Below, in pieces: positions 46,095 through 58,829 of a stretch of 64,000 nt of DNA. The position numbers and the translations under genes were made by a program. The DNA comes from Stomorhina lunata. Lineage: Eukaryota; Arthropoda; Insecta; Diptera; Rhiniidae. A model generated the notes under the pieces. It saw only the letters and a program-made list of their open reading frames with translations, made no database searches and was not told the DNA's origin. Numbering within the stretch: position 1 is the first letter of the stretch; every line of letters begins with the position of its first letter. The stretch is taken from NCBI GenBank assembly GCA_933228675.1, contig OW121743.1, forward strand, positions 82,708,759 to 82,772,758, given 5' to 3'.

Positions 46095-47800
46095 AAATTT
46101 TCTATCGAAAATCTTTCTATAGAAAAATATTTCTATAGAAAAATATTTCCATCGAAAATTTTTGTATAGAAATATTTATCTATTGAAAAATTTTTGACTG
46201 AAATATTTTTCTATAGAAAAATTTTCTATAGAAAAATATTTCTATCGAATATGTTTCTATAGAAAAATATTTCTATCGAAAATATATCTATAGAAAAATA
46301 TTTCTATTGAAAATTTTTCTATAGAAAAATATTTCTATTGAAAATTTTTCTATAGAAAAATATATCTATTAATAATTTTTCTATAGAAAAATATTTCTAT
46401 TGAAAATTCTTCCATAGAAAAATATATCTATACAAAATTTTTCAATAGATAAATATTTTTATCGAAAATTTTTCCATAGAAAAATATTTCTATCGAAAAT
46501 ATTTCTATATTTCTATTGAAATTTTTTGTGTAGAAAAATATTTCTATTGAAAATTTTTCTATAGAAAAATATTTCTATTGAAAATTTTTCTATAGAAAAA
46601 TATTTCTATTGAAAATTTTTCTATAGAAAAATATTTCTATTGAAAATTTTTCTATAGAAAAATATTTCTATTGAAAATTTTTCTATAGAAAAATATTTCT
46701 ATTGAAAATTTGTCTATAGAAAAATATTTCTATTGAAAATTTGTCTATAGAAAAATATTTCTATTGAAAATTTTTCTATAGAAAAATATTTCTATTGAAA
46801 ATTTTTCTATAGAAAAATATTTCTATTGAAAATTTTTCTATAGAAAAATATTTCTATTGAAAATTTTTCTATAGAAAAATATTTCTATTGAAAATTTTTC
46901 TATAGAAAAATATTTCTATTGAAAATTTTTCTATAGAAAAATATTTCTATTGAAAATTTTTCTATAGAAAAATATTTCTATTGAAAATTTTTCTATAGAA
47001 AAATATTTCTATTGAAAATTTTTCTATAGAAAAATATTTCTATTGAAAATTTTTCTATAGAAAAATATTTCTATTGAAAATTTTTCTATAGAAAAATATT
47101 TCTATTGAAAATTTTTCTATAGAAAAATATTTCTATTGAAAATTTTTCTATAGAAAAATATTTCTATTGAAAATTTTTCTATAGAAAAATATTTCTATTG
47201 AAAATTTTTCTATAGAAAAATATTTCTATTGAAAATTTTTTAATAGAAAAATATTTCTATTGAAAATTATTCTATAGAAAAATACTTCTATTGAAAATTG
47301 TTCTATAGAAAAATATTTCTATTGAAAATTTTTCTATAGAAAAATATTTCTATTGAAAATTTTTTTATAGAAAAATATTTCTATTGAAAATTTTTCTATA
47401 GAAAAATATTTCTATTGAAAATTTTTCTATAGAAAAATATTTCTATTGAAAATTTTTCTATAGAAAAATATTTCTATTGAAAATTTTTCTATAGAAAAAT
47501 ATTTCTGTTGAAAATTTTTCTATAAAAAAATATTTTTATTGAAAATTTTTCTATAGAAAAATATTTCTATTGAAAATTATTCTATAGAAAAATACTTCTA
47601 TTGAAAATTGTTCTATAGAAAAATATTTCTATTGAAAATTTTTCTATAGAAAAATATTTCTATTGAAAAGTTTTCTATAGAAAAATATTTCTATTAAAAA
47701 TTTTTCTATAGAAGAAAAATTCTATTGAAAATTTTCCTATAGAAAAATATTTCTATTGAAAATTTTTCTATAGAAAAATATTTCTACTGAAAATTTATTA
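46095..47800. repeat. 31-bp satellite S4 (TTTTTCTATAGAAAAATATTTC + TATTGAAAA)
   Basis: About 54 units, with near-perfect 31-bp periodicity from 46540 to 47240. The unit pairs the core TTTTCTATAGAAAA with a second half-core TTTCTATTGAAAA, so it looks like a fused pair of palindromic boxes. A variant pair (AAATTATTC then ATACTTC) occurs at 47262 and again at 47572, exactly 310 bp apart. Confidence 0.97.
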
Positions 47801-48424
47801 CATTTTTTATTGCATATTTAAAAATAATACTTTAGAAAGAAAGTGGGTCTCTACACAATTTCAAAATCTCCTAAAATCTATATTAGAAACACAAAAATTT
47901 CAATATTGTAACAAAATAAACATTAAAATTCTCTTAATATTTTATCCACATGTTATATTTGCATTAATTAATTTTCCTAAAATTCCTGCTTATATCAAAA
48001 GCAAATTGTATCGAAAATCGTATTAGTTTTTGTAAGAAGTTAATTTATCACAACATGACCCATTTGATGTTTTATGTTAATTTTGCCAAAACACTTTAAG
48101 AAGAACATACAATTAATAATATCTACTTTATAAGCATTATATAATACTTGTATCTAAATTAATCTAAACAACATTTTCAGTTATAGGATTTTGTCATATG
48201 TTTTAGAGGGGATGGCTTTTCACTTGTAAATCGTTTATTACAAAATCATAAAATGTTTATGACATCAGAACATGTTGGGCTGGAAAACATTTGTCAAACT
48301 AATAACATTTTAATGTTAATGTCAGGAGATGAAAGTGAAAAGTGTTGAGACTATGATATAAAGAAAGACATAGGTAGCATATAAAGTAAGCCATTAATTA
48401 AGGAAAAGCTTAAGGCGCAAGTTA
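47801..48424. other. AT-rich spacer
   Basis: No gene or family was recognised. Confidence 0.4.
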
Positions 48425-50598
48425 ATACATAGACTAAGACAAAGACTAAGACATAGACTAAGACATAGACTAAGACAAAGGCTAAGACATAGACTAAGAC
48501 ATAGACTAAAACATAGACTAAGACATAGATTAAGACATAGACTAAGACATAGACTAAGACATAGACTAAGACATAGACTAAGACATAGACTAAGACATAG
48601 ACTAAGACATAGACTAAGACATAGACATAGACATAGACATAGATTAAGACATAGACTAAGACATAGACTAAGACATAGCCTAAGACATAGACTAAGACAT
48701 AGACTAAGACATAGACTTAGACATAGACTAAGACATAGACTAAGACATAGACTAAGACATAGACTAAGACATAGACTAAGACATAGACTAAGACATAGAC
48801 TAAGACATAGACTAAGACATAGACTAAGACATAGACTAAGACATAGACTAAGACATAGACTAAGACATAGACTAAGACATAGACTAAGACATAGACTAAG
48901 ACATAGACTTAGACATAGACTAAGACATAGACTAAGACATAAACTAAGACATAGACTAAGACATAGACTAAGACATAGACTAAGACATAGACTAAGACAT
49001 AAACTAAGACATAGACTAAGACATAGACTAAGACATAGACTAAGACATAGACTAAGACATAGACTAAGACATAGACTAAGACATAGACTAAGACATAGAC
49101 TAAGACATAGACTAAAACATAGACTAAGACATAGACTAAGACATAGACTAAGACATAGACTAAGACATAGACTAAGATATAGACTAAGACATTGACTAAG
49201 ACATTGACTACGACATAGACTAAGACAAAGGCTAAGACATAGACTAAGACATAGACTAAGACAAAGGCTAAGACATAGACTAAGACATAGACTAAAACAT
49301 AGACTAAGACATAGATTAAGACATAGACTAAGACATTGACTAAGACATTGACTAAGACATAGACTAAGACAAAGGCTAAGACATAGACTAAGACATAGAC
49401 TAAGACAAAGGCTAAGACATAGACTAAGACATAGACTAAAACATAGACTAAGACATTGACTAAGACATAGACTAAGACATAGACTAAGACATAGACTAAG
49501 ACATAGACTAAGACATAGACTAAGACATAGACTAAGACAAAGACTAAGACATAGACTAAGACATAGACTAAGACAAAGGCTAAGACATAGACTAAGACAT
49601 AGACTAAAACATAGACTAAGACATAGATTAAGACATAGACTAAGACATAGACTAAGACATAGACTAAGACATAGACTAAGACATAGACTAAGACATAGAC
49701 TAAGACATAGACTAAGACATAGACTAAGACATAGACATAGACATAGATTAAGACATAGACTAAGACATAGACTAAGACATAGCCTAAGACATAGACTAAG
49801 ACATAGACTAAGACATAGACTAAGACATTGACTACGACATTGACTAAGACATAGACTAAGACAAAGGCTAAGACATAGACTAAGACATAGACTAAGACAA
49901 AGGCTAAGACATAGACTAAGACAAAGACTAAAACATAGACTAAGACATTGACTAAGACATAGACTAAGACATAGACTAAGACATAGACTAAGACATAGAC
50001 TAAGACATAGACTAAGACAAAGACTAAGACATAGACTAAGACATAGACTAAGACAAAGGCTAAGACATAGACTAAGACATAGACTAAAACATAGACTAAG
50101 ACATAGATTAAGACATAGACTAAGACATAGACTAAGACATAGACTAAGACATAGACTAAGACATAGACTAAGACATAGACTAAGACATAGACTAAGACAT
50201 AGACATAGACATAGATTAAGACATAGACTAAGACATAGACTAAGACATAGCCTAAGACATAGACTAAGACATAGACATAGACTAAGACATAGACTTAGAC
50301 ATAGACTAAGACATAGACTAAGACATAGACTAAGACATAGACTAAGACATAGACTAAGACATAGACTAAGACATAGACTAAGATATAGACTAAGAGATAG
50401 ACTAAGAGATAGACTAAGACATAAACTAAGATATAGACTAAGATATAGACTAAGACATAGACTAAGATATAGACTAAGACATAGACTAAGACATAGACTA
50501 AGATATTATCTAAGACATGGACTAAGACATAGACTAAGACATAAGCTAATACGTGGACTAAGACATAGAATAGAACAGACTTAGATGAACTAAGTTAT
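48425..50598. repeat. 12-bp satellite (AGACTAAGACAT)n, main array
   Basis: About 180 units with scattered variants (ACAAAGGCTA, ACATTGACTA, ACATAGCCTA, and hexamer-only runs AGACATAGACAT). Marker variants recur at fixed spacing: ATAGATTAAG after a hexamer run at 48639, 49743 and 50211 (1,104 and 468 bp, both multiples of 12), showing block duplications. It is inverted relative to the arrays at 1481-2514 and 7397-9268. Confidence 0.96.
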
Positions 50599-51539
50599 AA
50601 TTAACAATCCAAATTAGTCCTTTTTTGATGATACAATGTTTGGAATATCTAATAAAATATTCAACAAAAAGTTCTATAAAAATATAAAAAAAATATAAAT
50701 TTGTGCTAATGTAGCTTAGGTACATAATATAAAGACTACTATAACTTGACTGAGAAAAAATACACAAAACTACTTTAAAATGCAGAACTAAAGCCAATGA
50801 AAATCGAGAAAAGTTTTTGAATTTTAAGATTTAAATGGCGAGAAATACTAGGGACAAATTGAAAACGTGTTTCTCGTTAAAAATCCAAAGTGTGAAAAAC
50901 ATTAAGCCAACAGACTGACAAAAATATATCGAGACAAACTTGATTAAAAGCTTGGTTTGTACTTTTGTGTCACTTTTGTTCTATCACCTTGTCAAATGTC
51001 CAGCATTTGCAATTCCTATTACAATTTGCATTTTTCGTATTTTACTCATTTGATTTTTAGATTCAACTTTTCGATTAGCTTAAATTTGCATACAAATTTT
51101 AGTTAACAGGAGGAATATTTAATGCTATTTCTTCACTTAAGTTGAAGTGATAAAATCGTTTTTTCTTCCGAAAATTGCTGCAGGTTAAAAAGACTAATAA
51201 AATAGAAGTCAAATACCTTTAACATTAATTTGCCAATACACAAAAAGGAAATGCACACATACTTATATTCATATGTGTATCTGTATAATAGAATCCCTAT
51301 TAATCTAAGAACAATAAAAGTCTTGAAGCTATTCAAGCATTTAAACATAATTAAAATTTGGTCTTTCATAATATTTCCGCATATATGAGTCTATTATTAT
51401 TAAATTATTAAAGCTTCTATTACTGGGACTATGATTTTAAAAGCATATACATATTTTACTAAATTGATTTTTAAAGCTTTAAAATTTGTACCAAAAAATC
51501 TAAAAACTAATTCTTAAAGTTTCAAACTGAGCACAAGGC
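50599..51539. other. AT-rich spacer between two 12-bp arrays
   Basis: Two minus-strand frames (79 and 78 codons at 50558-50797 and 51133-51369) are hydrophobic low-complexity sequences; the first overlaps the end of the satellite. No gene is supported. Confidence 0.45.
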
Positions 51540-52975
51540 ACAGACTAAGACATAGAATATGACATAGACTAAGACATTAACTACGACATAGACTAAGATA
51601 TAGACATAAATATAGACATAAAATAGACATAGGCAAAGACATAGACTAAGACATAGACCAAGACAATGACTAAGACAATGACTAAGACATAGACTAAGAC
51701 ATAGACTAAGACAAAGATTAATACATACACTAAGACATAAACTAAGACATAGACTAAGACATAGACTTAGACATAGACTTAGAATATGACATAGACTAAG
51801 ACATTAACGTTGACATAGACTAAGATATAGACATAAATATAGACATAAAATAGACATAGGCAAAGACATAAACTAAGACATAGACCAAGACAATGACAAT
51901 GACTAAGACAATGACTAAGACATAGACTAAGACATAGACTAAGACAAAGATTAATACATACACTAAGACATAAACTAAGACATAGACTAAGACATAGACT
52001 TAGACATAGACTTAGACATAGACTAAGACATAGACTAAGACATAGACTAAGACATAGACATAGACATAGACTAAGACATAGACTAAGACATAGACATAGA
52101 CTAAGACATAGACTAAGACATAGACTAAGACATAGACTAAGACATAGACTAAGACATAGACTAAGACATAGACTAAGACATAGACTAAGACATAGACTAA
52201 GACATAGACTAAGACATAGACTAAGACATAGACTAAGACATAGACTAAGACATAGACTAAGACATAGACTAAGACATAGACTAAGACATAGACTAAGACA
52301 TAGACTAAGACATAGACTAAGACATAGACTAAGACATAGACTAAGACATAGACTAAGACATAGACTAAGACATAGACTAAGACATAGACTAAGACATAGA
52401 CTAAGACATAGACTAAGACATAGACAAAGACATAGACTAAGACATAGACTAAGACATAGACTAAGACATAGACTAAGACATAGACTAAGACATAGACTAA
52501 GACATAGACTAAGACATAGACTAAGACATAGACTAAGACATAGACTAAGACATAGACTAAGACATAGACTAAGACATAGACTAAGACATAGACTAAGACA
52601 TAGACTAAGACATAGACTAAGACATAGACTAAGACATAGACTAAGACATAGACTAAGACATAGACTAAGACATAGACTAAGACATAGACTAAGACATAGA
52701 CTAAGACATAGACTAAGACATAGACTAAGACATAGACTAAGACATAGACTAAGACATAGACTATGACATAGACTAAAACTAAAGACATAGACTAAGAAAT
52801 AGACTAAGACATAGACTAAGACATAGGCTAAGACATAGACTAAAACATAGACTAAGACACAGACTAAAATATAGACTAAGACATAGACAAAAAAAAACTA
52901 AGACATAGAATAAGACATATATTAAGATATAGATATAGACATAGACAAAGATATAGACTAAGACAAAACTGAAGA
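51540..52975. repeat. 12-bp satellite (AGACTAAGACAT)n, second array
   Basis: The left part (51540-52010) is degenerate and contains a duplicated block, AATATGACATAGACTAAGAC, at 51556 and 51783 (227 bp apart). The right part (52090-52770) is almost perfect 12-mer. It breaks down near 52860-52975. The 258-codon Val-Leu-Val-Tyr frame on the minus strand is an artefact of the 12-bp unit. Confidence 0.96.
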
Positions 52976-52984
52976 AAAAACAGA

Positions 52985-55060
52985 AGCAAATTTGGTTAAA
53001 GCTTTTTATAAATTCAAATTCAAAAATTTTATACCAAAAATTTCTATATAAAAATTTTCTATACCAAAAATTTTCTAAAAAAAACTTTATACCTAAATTT
53101 TATAAAAAAAAAATTTACCAAAAAGTTTCTAAAAAAATGTATGCCATAAATTTTCTATAGAAATATTTTATATCGAAAATTTTCTATAGAAAATTTTAGT
53201 CTATTTCCTATAGAAAATTTTCTATTAAAAAATTAAATACAGAAAAATTTGACATTTTCTATAAAAAAATTATATATCGAGCATTTTCAAGAAAAATTAT
53301 ATATCGCTATTTTTTTACAGAATTTATTTATATTAAAAATTTTCTTTCAAAATATTCTATCAAAAAAACATTTTTCAGAGAAAAATTTTGTACCAAAAAT
53401 TTTCTAAAGAAAAATTTTTATCATAAACTCTCTAAAAAAACAACTTTTTTTCAAAAATATTGTACCAAAAATTTTCTAAAAAAAAAAAAAAAAATTTGTA
53501 CCAAAATTTTTCTATAGAAATATTTTCTATAAAAAATTTGACATACAAAATTTTCTATTAAATAATAAAATACAGAAAAAATTGAACATTGAACATTTTC
53601 TAGAAAAAAATTCTATATTGAAAATTTTCTATAAAAAAATTCTATAGTGAAAATTTTCTATAAAAAACTTCTGTATCGTAAATTTTCTACAGAAAAAATT
53701 CATATAAAAATTTTCTACAGAAAAAATTCATATAAAAATTTTCTATAAAATAATTTTACACTAAAAATTTTCTAAAGAAAAATTGTTACTAACAATTTAA
53801 AAAAAAAATATTTATACCAAAAATTTTTTGTAGAAATATTTTACATCGAAAATTTTCTATAGAAGCGTTTTTCATAGAAAATTTTATAGTTAATTATTAT
53901 ATACAGAAAAAATTCTTTATTGAACATTTTCTATAGAAAAATTTCTATATCAAACATTTTCGATAGAAAAATTCTATATCGTTAATTTTCAAGAGAAAAT
54001 ATTTATATCAAAAATTTTCTAAAAAAAATTTTATACCAAAATTTTTCTAAAGAAACATTTTTACCAAAAATTTTCTAAAAAAACATTTTTTTCAAAAATG
54101 TTTTAAAAAGAAAATGTATAACAAGAATTTTCTATAGAAATATTTTATATCGAAAATTTTCTATAAATAATTTTACATACAAATTTTTCGATTAAATAAT
54201 TAAATACAGAAAAAATCATTATTAAACATTTTCTATAAAAAAATTCTCTATAAAAGCTTTTTGAAAAAACATTTTATAACCAAAAATTTTTTAAAGAAAA
54301 GTTTTTACTAAAAATTTTCTAAAGAAATATTTTTTACCAAAAATTTTTTATAGAAATATCTTATATCAAAAATTTTCTAAAAAAAAATTTTACATTGAAA
54401 ATTTTCTATTAAATAATTAAATACAGAAAAATTCTGTATTGAACATTTTCTATAAAAACATTTTTATATTGTAAAATTTCTATAGAAAAATTCTATGTCG
54501 TATATTTTCTACAGAAAAAATTTATATCAAAAATTTTATATAGAAAAATATGTTTCATAGCAAAATTTTTTATTGAATTTATTCTCTGGAAATAATTTAT
54601 ATCTATAAATTTCTTAAAAAAATTCTACATCGTGAGTTTCCTATAGAAAAATTGTATATTAAGATTTTTCTATCAAAAAAGTTCTGTATAGAAAATTTTC
54701 TATACATAAATTTTATATCCAAAATTTGCTATAGAAAATTTTTTAAAGACATTTTTTTTTTTTTGACTTAAATTTTCAATAATTTTTATTTCAAATTAGT
54801 TTTGCGAAAATTTAAAAAAAATTGTTGACTTACATTTTTTATAGAAAAATTGTTTTTCAATAATTTCTTATTTTAAAATTTTATACCGAAATTATTATGT
54901 TAAGAGAAATTTTATATCGAAATTTTTCTATATCAAATTTTTTATATCAACAATTTTCCGAAGAAAAATTTTATATAGAAATTTTTCAACTGAAAAATTT
55001 TGTAACGAAATTTTTTAACTGAAAAATTTTATAATTTTTTCAAGACAAAAATTTTATATT
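52985..55060. repeat. Degenerate satellite S6 with 29-31-bp boxes and ~300-330-bp superunits
   Basis: Boxes like AAAATTTTCTATAGAAATAT and TTTATATCGAAAATTTTC recur roughly every 29-31 bp but are heavily diverged. A rarer marker, TAAATAATTAAATACAGAAA and variants, appears near 53222, 53553, 53886, 54190 and 54406, so larger superunits of about 215-335 bp are superimposed. It is related in motif to S1-S4 but much older. Confidence 0.75.
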
Positions 55061-55990
55061 TTTCTGTAGACAACACAAGTATTACTTGCCCTACATTAAT
55101 ATACGCACCAGCATTTTGTCGTCGAAATGGTACGTTTATTTTTATTTCATAGAGATTGCTTTATAATTAATCTTTTATTAACACTTTTTTAAATATAACT
55201 AATTCTTCCTCTTATTCTAATTTTCCAATTTCGTACATACATACATATACATACGTATATTCTTTTCTATTCTCTTTACTATTACTTTGAATTATTGCAA
55301 TTTATTACTGCTATTATTTTTTTTAATATTTTTATTCCAATTTTTTCCATTGTTTCCTACAAATCGCTTTCATATAGCCCTGCGATGCCCTGATGCATTG
55401 GCGTGAAAATTGAGGCTGGATCCCAAAACAATTTATTTCGTTCGAAATCAATCAAAATGTAATTGCCGCCAGAGGTAGAAATAACATCACACAAATACAC
55501 TTACACACACATACATACAGCAAAAACAAAAGATATTGAAAATTTATACAACCACATAAAGTAAAAGGTAACAAATAAATGAAAAAAAATAAATCTAAAA
55601 TAAATAACAAATATAAAAATAAATACATATATTGCACAATATATGAATGAATATCAAAGATTGAAAATATATCAAAACTAATGATACAATATTAGACCGC
55701 AAACACGTAAAAAAAAGATGATTGAAAAAAACTTTTGGTTTGAATTTTGCTATTACAAATTTAGCACATCACTGTAGGAGAAATTACAAAACAATGATAC
55801 CCGAAGGTAATATTTTCAAATAAAAATATTAGAATCGTATATTATATTTTTTGCAGCTTTTGTCTAAGTTTTATGAGAGAACTATATTTTTGAGGTGGGT
55901 ATATTCAGTTATATTAGAAAGTTTGTTAGTTTTACACAGTTTGTTTACCACTTCAAAACTTCACTATTAACATTTGGATGTTCTGGCATT
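55061..55990. other. AT-rich spacer, possibly low-copy
   Basis: The patch at 55375-55460 (GCGATGCCCTGATGCATTGG) is richer in G and C and non-repetitive, but no open frame with splice sites is supported. CATACATACATA and CACACATACATACA microsatellites occur at about 55230-55260 and 55500-55520. Confidence 0.45.
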
Positions 55991-56196
55991 TATTGAGTTT
56001 TCAAACATTTTTATACCTACCATAAACAAGGGGGTATATTGAGATTGTCATTCCGTATGTAATTTCCTTAATATTGTCTCAAAAAACCAAAAGGCCGTCT
56101 GTCTATCTGTCTGTTGAAAGCACGACAAGTCCTAAACAAAAGGAGCTAGGTCACTGGGACCTTGCAAAGATATCTTATATTCTTAAACGAGCAATA

Positions 56197-56201
<5 letters not shown>
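55991..56201 (+). repeat. Unclassified dispersed-repeat fragment
   Basis: ACAAGGGGGTATATTGAGATTGTCATTCCG and CTGTCTATCTGTCTGTTGAA have the look of a repeat terminus, but no second copy occurs in the window. It runs into the TA microsatellite. Confidence 0.35.

Positions 56202-56281
<80 letters not shown>
56202..56281. repeat. (TA)n microsatellite
   Basis: About 80 bp of uninterrupted TA dinucleotides. Confidence 0.98.
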
Positions 56282-56283
<2 letters not shown>

Positions 56284-56684
56284 GTGTTTGGTACTTTTTA
56301 GAAACTATGTCCGATAGGGGGTAAAAAAGGGTGAAAATAGTTTTTTTGGCACCTTTTTAACCCACTCTTATATTTTAAACTAAAGAATATAGAAAGAAAC
56401 TTGGTACTGCAATCAATAGATGTAAAAAAAACATGAAACACGTATTTGGTACTTTTTTGATTTTGGAGCCAAAATGGGTAAAAAAGGGATAAAATGATAA
56501 CTTAACATCTCCAAAGTAATATGAATAGGAACATTATACATTATGTTAAATGCGTTTTAAAAAAATGTACCGAATTCAATTGGCACCAAAATAGTACCAA
56601 ATATACATATGGAACTTTTAGAAATTAGGGAATAAAAAGGGGGAAAAATTAGTATTATTTTAAACAAATGAATGTTTGTCTGTA

Positions 56685-57978
56685 AAGAGTGTTCTAAAAA
56701 AAATATGCATTTACTATTTTAGACAAAATTTATCCATAGTGCAAGAAATAATTTATTTTTTGATCAAGTTAGTTTCTATAGATATGTCAGATACTATTAT
56801 TTTAGAAATTATTAATTTTCAATAGTTATTTCAATCAAAATGGACTGCAAAAAAAAGTTCGTGAAAATATAATTAAAAATTTTCAAAAAAATCCGTCATG
56901 GACTTTTACAAAAATAGCTAAAAATTTGAAAGTTGACCCTCGAACGGTTTCTAATGCCATGAGACGGTATAAGGAAAACCTGAGCATTGAAAGAAAACCT
57001 GGATCAGGGAGGAAAAAAGGTCCTACAGATATTGGTAAGGCAAAAGAAGTCGAGCGACTCTTTCGAAGAGCGCGTAACACTTCTTTAAGAAAAGCAGCTC
57101 GTACGGAATTATGTTCTACGAATTTTGCACATAGAGTCAAAGCTTATGCTGGACTGAAGATATACAAAGTCCAAAAGGTTCCAGATCGCAATGCTATAAA
57201 GAACTTAGAAGCAAAAAAACGAGCGAAAAAATTGAAGTCTGATTTTATAAAAAAATACACCTGTTGTGTGATGGATGATGAAACATACGTACTGGCAGAC
57301 TTTTCTCCACTTCCTGGTCAAGATTTTTATGTTGCTGATAAACGGGGCAATGTTCGGCAAGAGTTTCGCACAAAAAACAAACAAAATTCCCTAAGAAGTT
57401 TCTCGTGTGGCAAGCTATTTGCAGTTGTGGCAAAAGAAGTAAAGTATTTGTGGCATCTGGCACAATAAACACAGAAATTTATATAAAGGAGTGCCTACAA
57501 AAACGGTTGTTACCCTTTTTAAGAGAGCACAGAGTGACTACATTTTTTGGCCCGATTTGGCATCATGCCATTATGGAAAAAAGGCATTTGAGTGGTACTC
57601 AAAGAATAATGTCATTTTTGTACCACGAGAGGCAAATCCATGTAACTGTCCAGAACTTCGGCCTGTGGAAAGGTATTGGGCTTTGGTAAAAAAGGAATTG
57701 AAGAACACAGGAAAGATTTCCAAGAACATGTCCGATTTTAAGCGCAGGTGGAACACATGCTCCAAAAAGGTATCAGAAGCAATTGTAAAATCTTTAATGG
57801 GAGGGTTTCCAAAAAAAGTCGATAATTTTGCAAAACCCGAGTACTAAGTAAACATTTTAATGCTAAATGATTTTGTATAATATGTCATTATATTTGCGTA
57901 TTTTGTAGAGTTTTTATATTAAAAGGTTTGATTTTTATTTAAGAAAATCCAACTACAAATTTTATTTAGAGCACTCTT
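56685..57978 (+). mobile_element. ITmD37E (DD37E) transposon, copy 2
   Basis: 1,294 bp with the same ends as copy 1 (AAGAGTGTTCTAAA and TTTAGAGCACTCTT) and TA duplications at 56683-56684 and 57979-57980. It is nested in repeat delta, so it is younger than that repeat. Confidence 0.93.
56840..57847 (+). pseudogene. DD37E transposase, copy 2, frameshifted
   Basis: The ATG at 56840 is followed by an A-run one base shorter than in copy 1, so the frame breaks at once. The correct frame then runs from before 56926 to about 57370: helix-turn-helix KNLKVDPRTVSNAMRRY, basic KPGSGRKKGP, and the first catalytic Asp block VMDDETYVLADFSP. A lost A near 57372 and a lost T in the T-run at about 57543-57548 shift the frame twice more. 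The last frame carries WPDLASCHYGKKAFEW and PELRPVERYWALVKKE, with 37 residues between the second catalytic Asp and the Glu, and ends FAKPEY at 57847. The catalytic triad residues survive, but three homopolymer frameshifts inactivate the gene. Copy 1 has different breaks. Confidence 0.9.
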
Positions 57979-58829
57979 TATGTATGTTCTTTATAGAATA
58001 GTAAACTGTGAATTTGATTGTGTTGTGCTCTTTAGCGAAGATATTGCGGATAAGCCGGCGAAGGTTTTAAAGTTGATAAGGCTAATTTCCGACAGATGGC
58101 GCCACTGAAAATGACTAAAAATTAATTAAATCGTAAACTGTACATTTGATCATGCTATGATCTTTAGCAAAGTTGTAGCGCATGAGCCGACGAAGGCTTT
58201 TTAGTTGGTATGAATAATTTCCGACAGGTGGCGCTACAGAAACTTACTCAAAGTCAATTTAATCGTAATCTGTACATTTAATCATGCTACAATCTTTAGC
58301 AAAGTTGTTGCACATGAGCCGACGAAGGTTTCTTAGTTGGTATGAAGAAATTTCGACAGGTGGCGCTACTGAAATTTACTCAAAGTCAATTTAATCGTAT
58401 GCTGTACATTTAATCATGCTATAATCTTCAGCAAAGTTGTTACTGATAAGCCGAAGAAGGTTTATGAATTGGAATAAGCAAAGTCCGACAGGTGGCGCCA
58501 CAGAAAACTACTCAAAATGAATTAAATCGTAAACTGTGCATTTGATCAGACTATAATCTTTAGCAAAGTTGTTGCGCATGAGTCGACAGAGGTTTCTGTT
58601 GATATGAATAATTTCCAAAATTATTCAAAATGAGTTAAACTGTAAACTATGCAAACTATGTGTTGGTCGGACAAAATAAATCAAATTATTCAAAATTAAC
58701 TGAATATTTCTACAATGTCTTTCCTCTAAATTTATTTTAGCACTTTAAAATATAAAATATATAAAAACTTTAAAATTTTCCTCAAAATGCTTATCATAAA
58801 GCTCCGAGCAAGGCTCGGGTGTTGAAATT

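Larger units (their letters stand above)
56285..58815 (+). repeat. Dispersed repeat family delta, copy 2, split by a DD37E transposon
   Basis: The left part (56300-56650) matches 39255-39610. The right part has five to six tandem units of 130-132 bp, with CGTAAACTGT-type starts near 58003, 58134, 58266, 58397 and 58527, each with GACAGGTGGCGCCACTGAAA or a variant. It ends with ATAAAGCTCCGAGCAAGGCT as in copy 1. The DD37E element sits at 56685-57978 between these parts. No protein is encoded by delta itself. Confidence 0.75.

Noticed and set aside
16905..47800. 31-bp arrays as CRISPR
   Set aside because: Units are contiguous without unique spacers, the array is eukaryotic satellite, and no cas genes are present.
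52012..52788. 258-codon Val-Leu-Val-Tyr frame
   Set aside because: Read-through of the 12-bp satellite with no non-repeat coding part.
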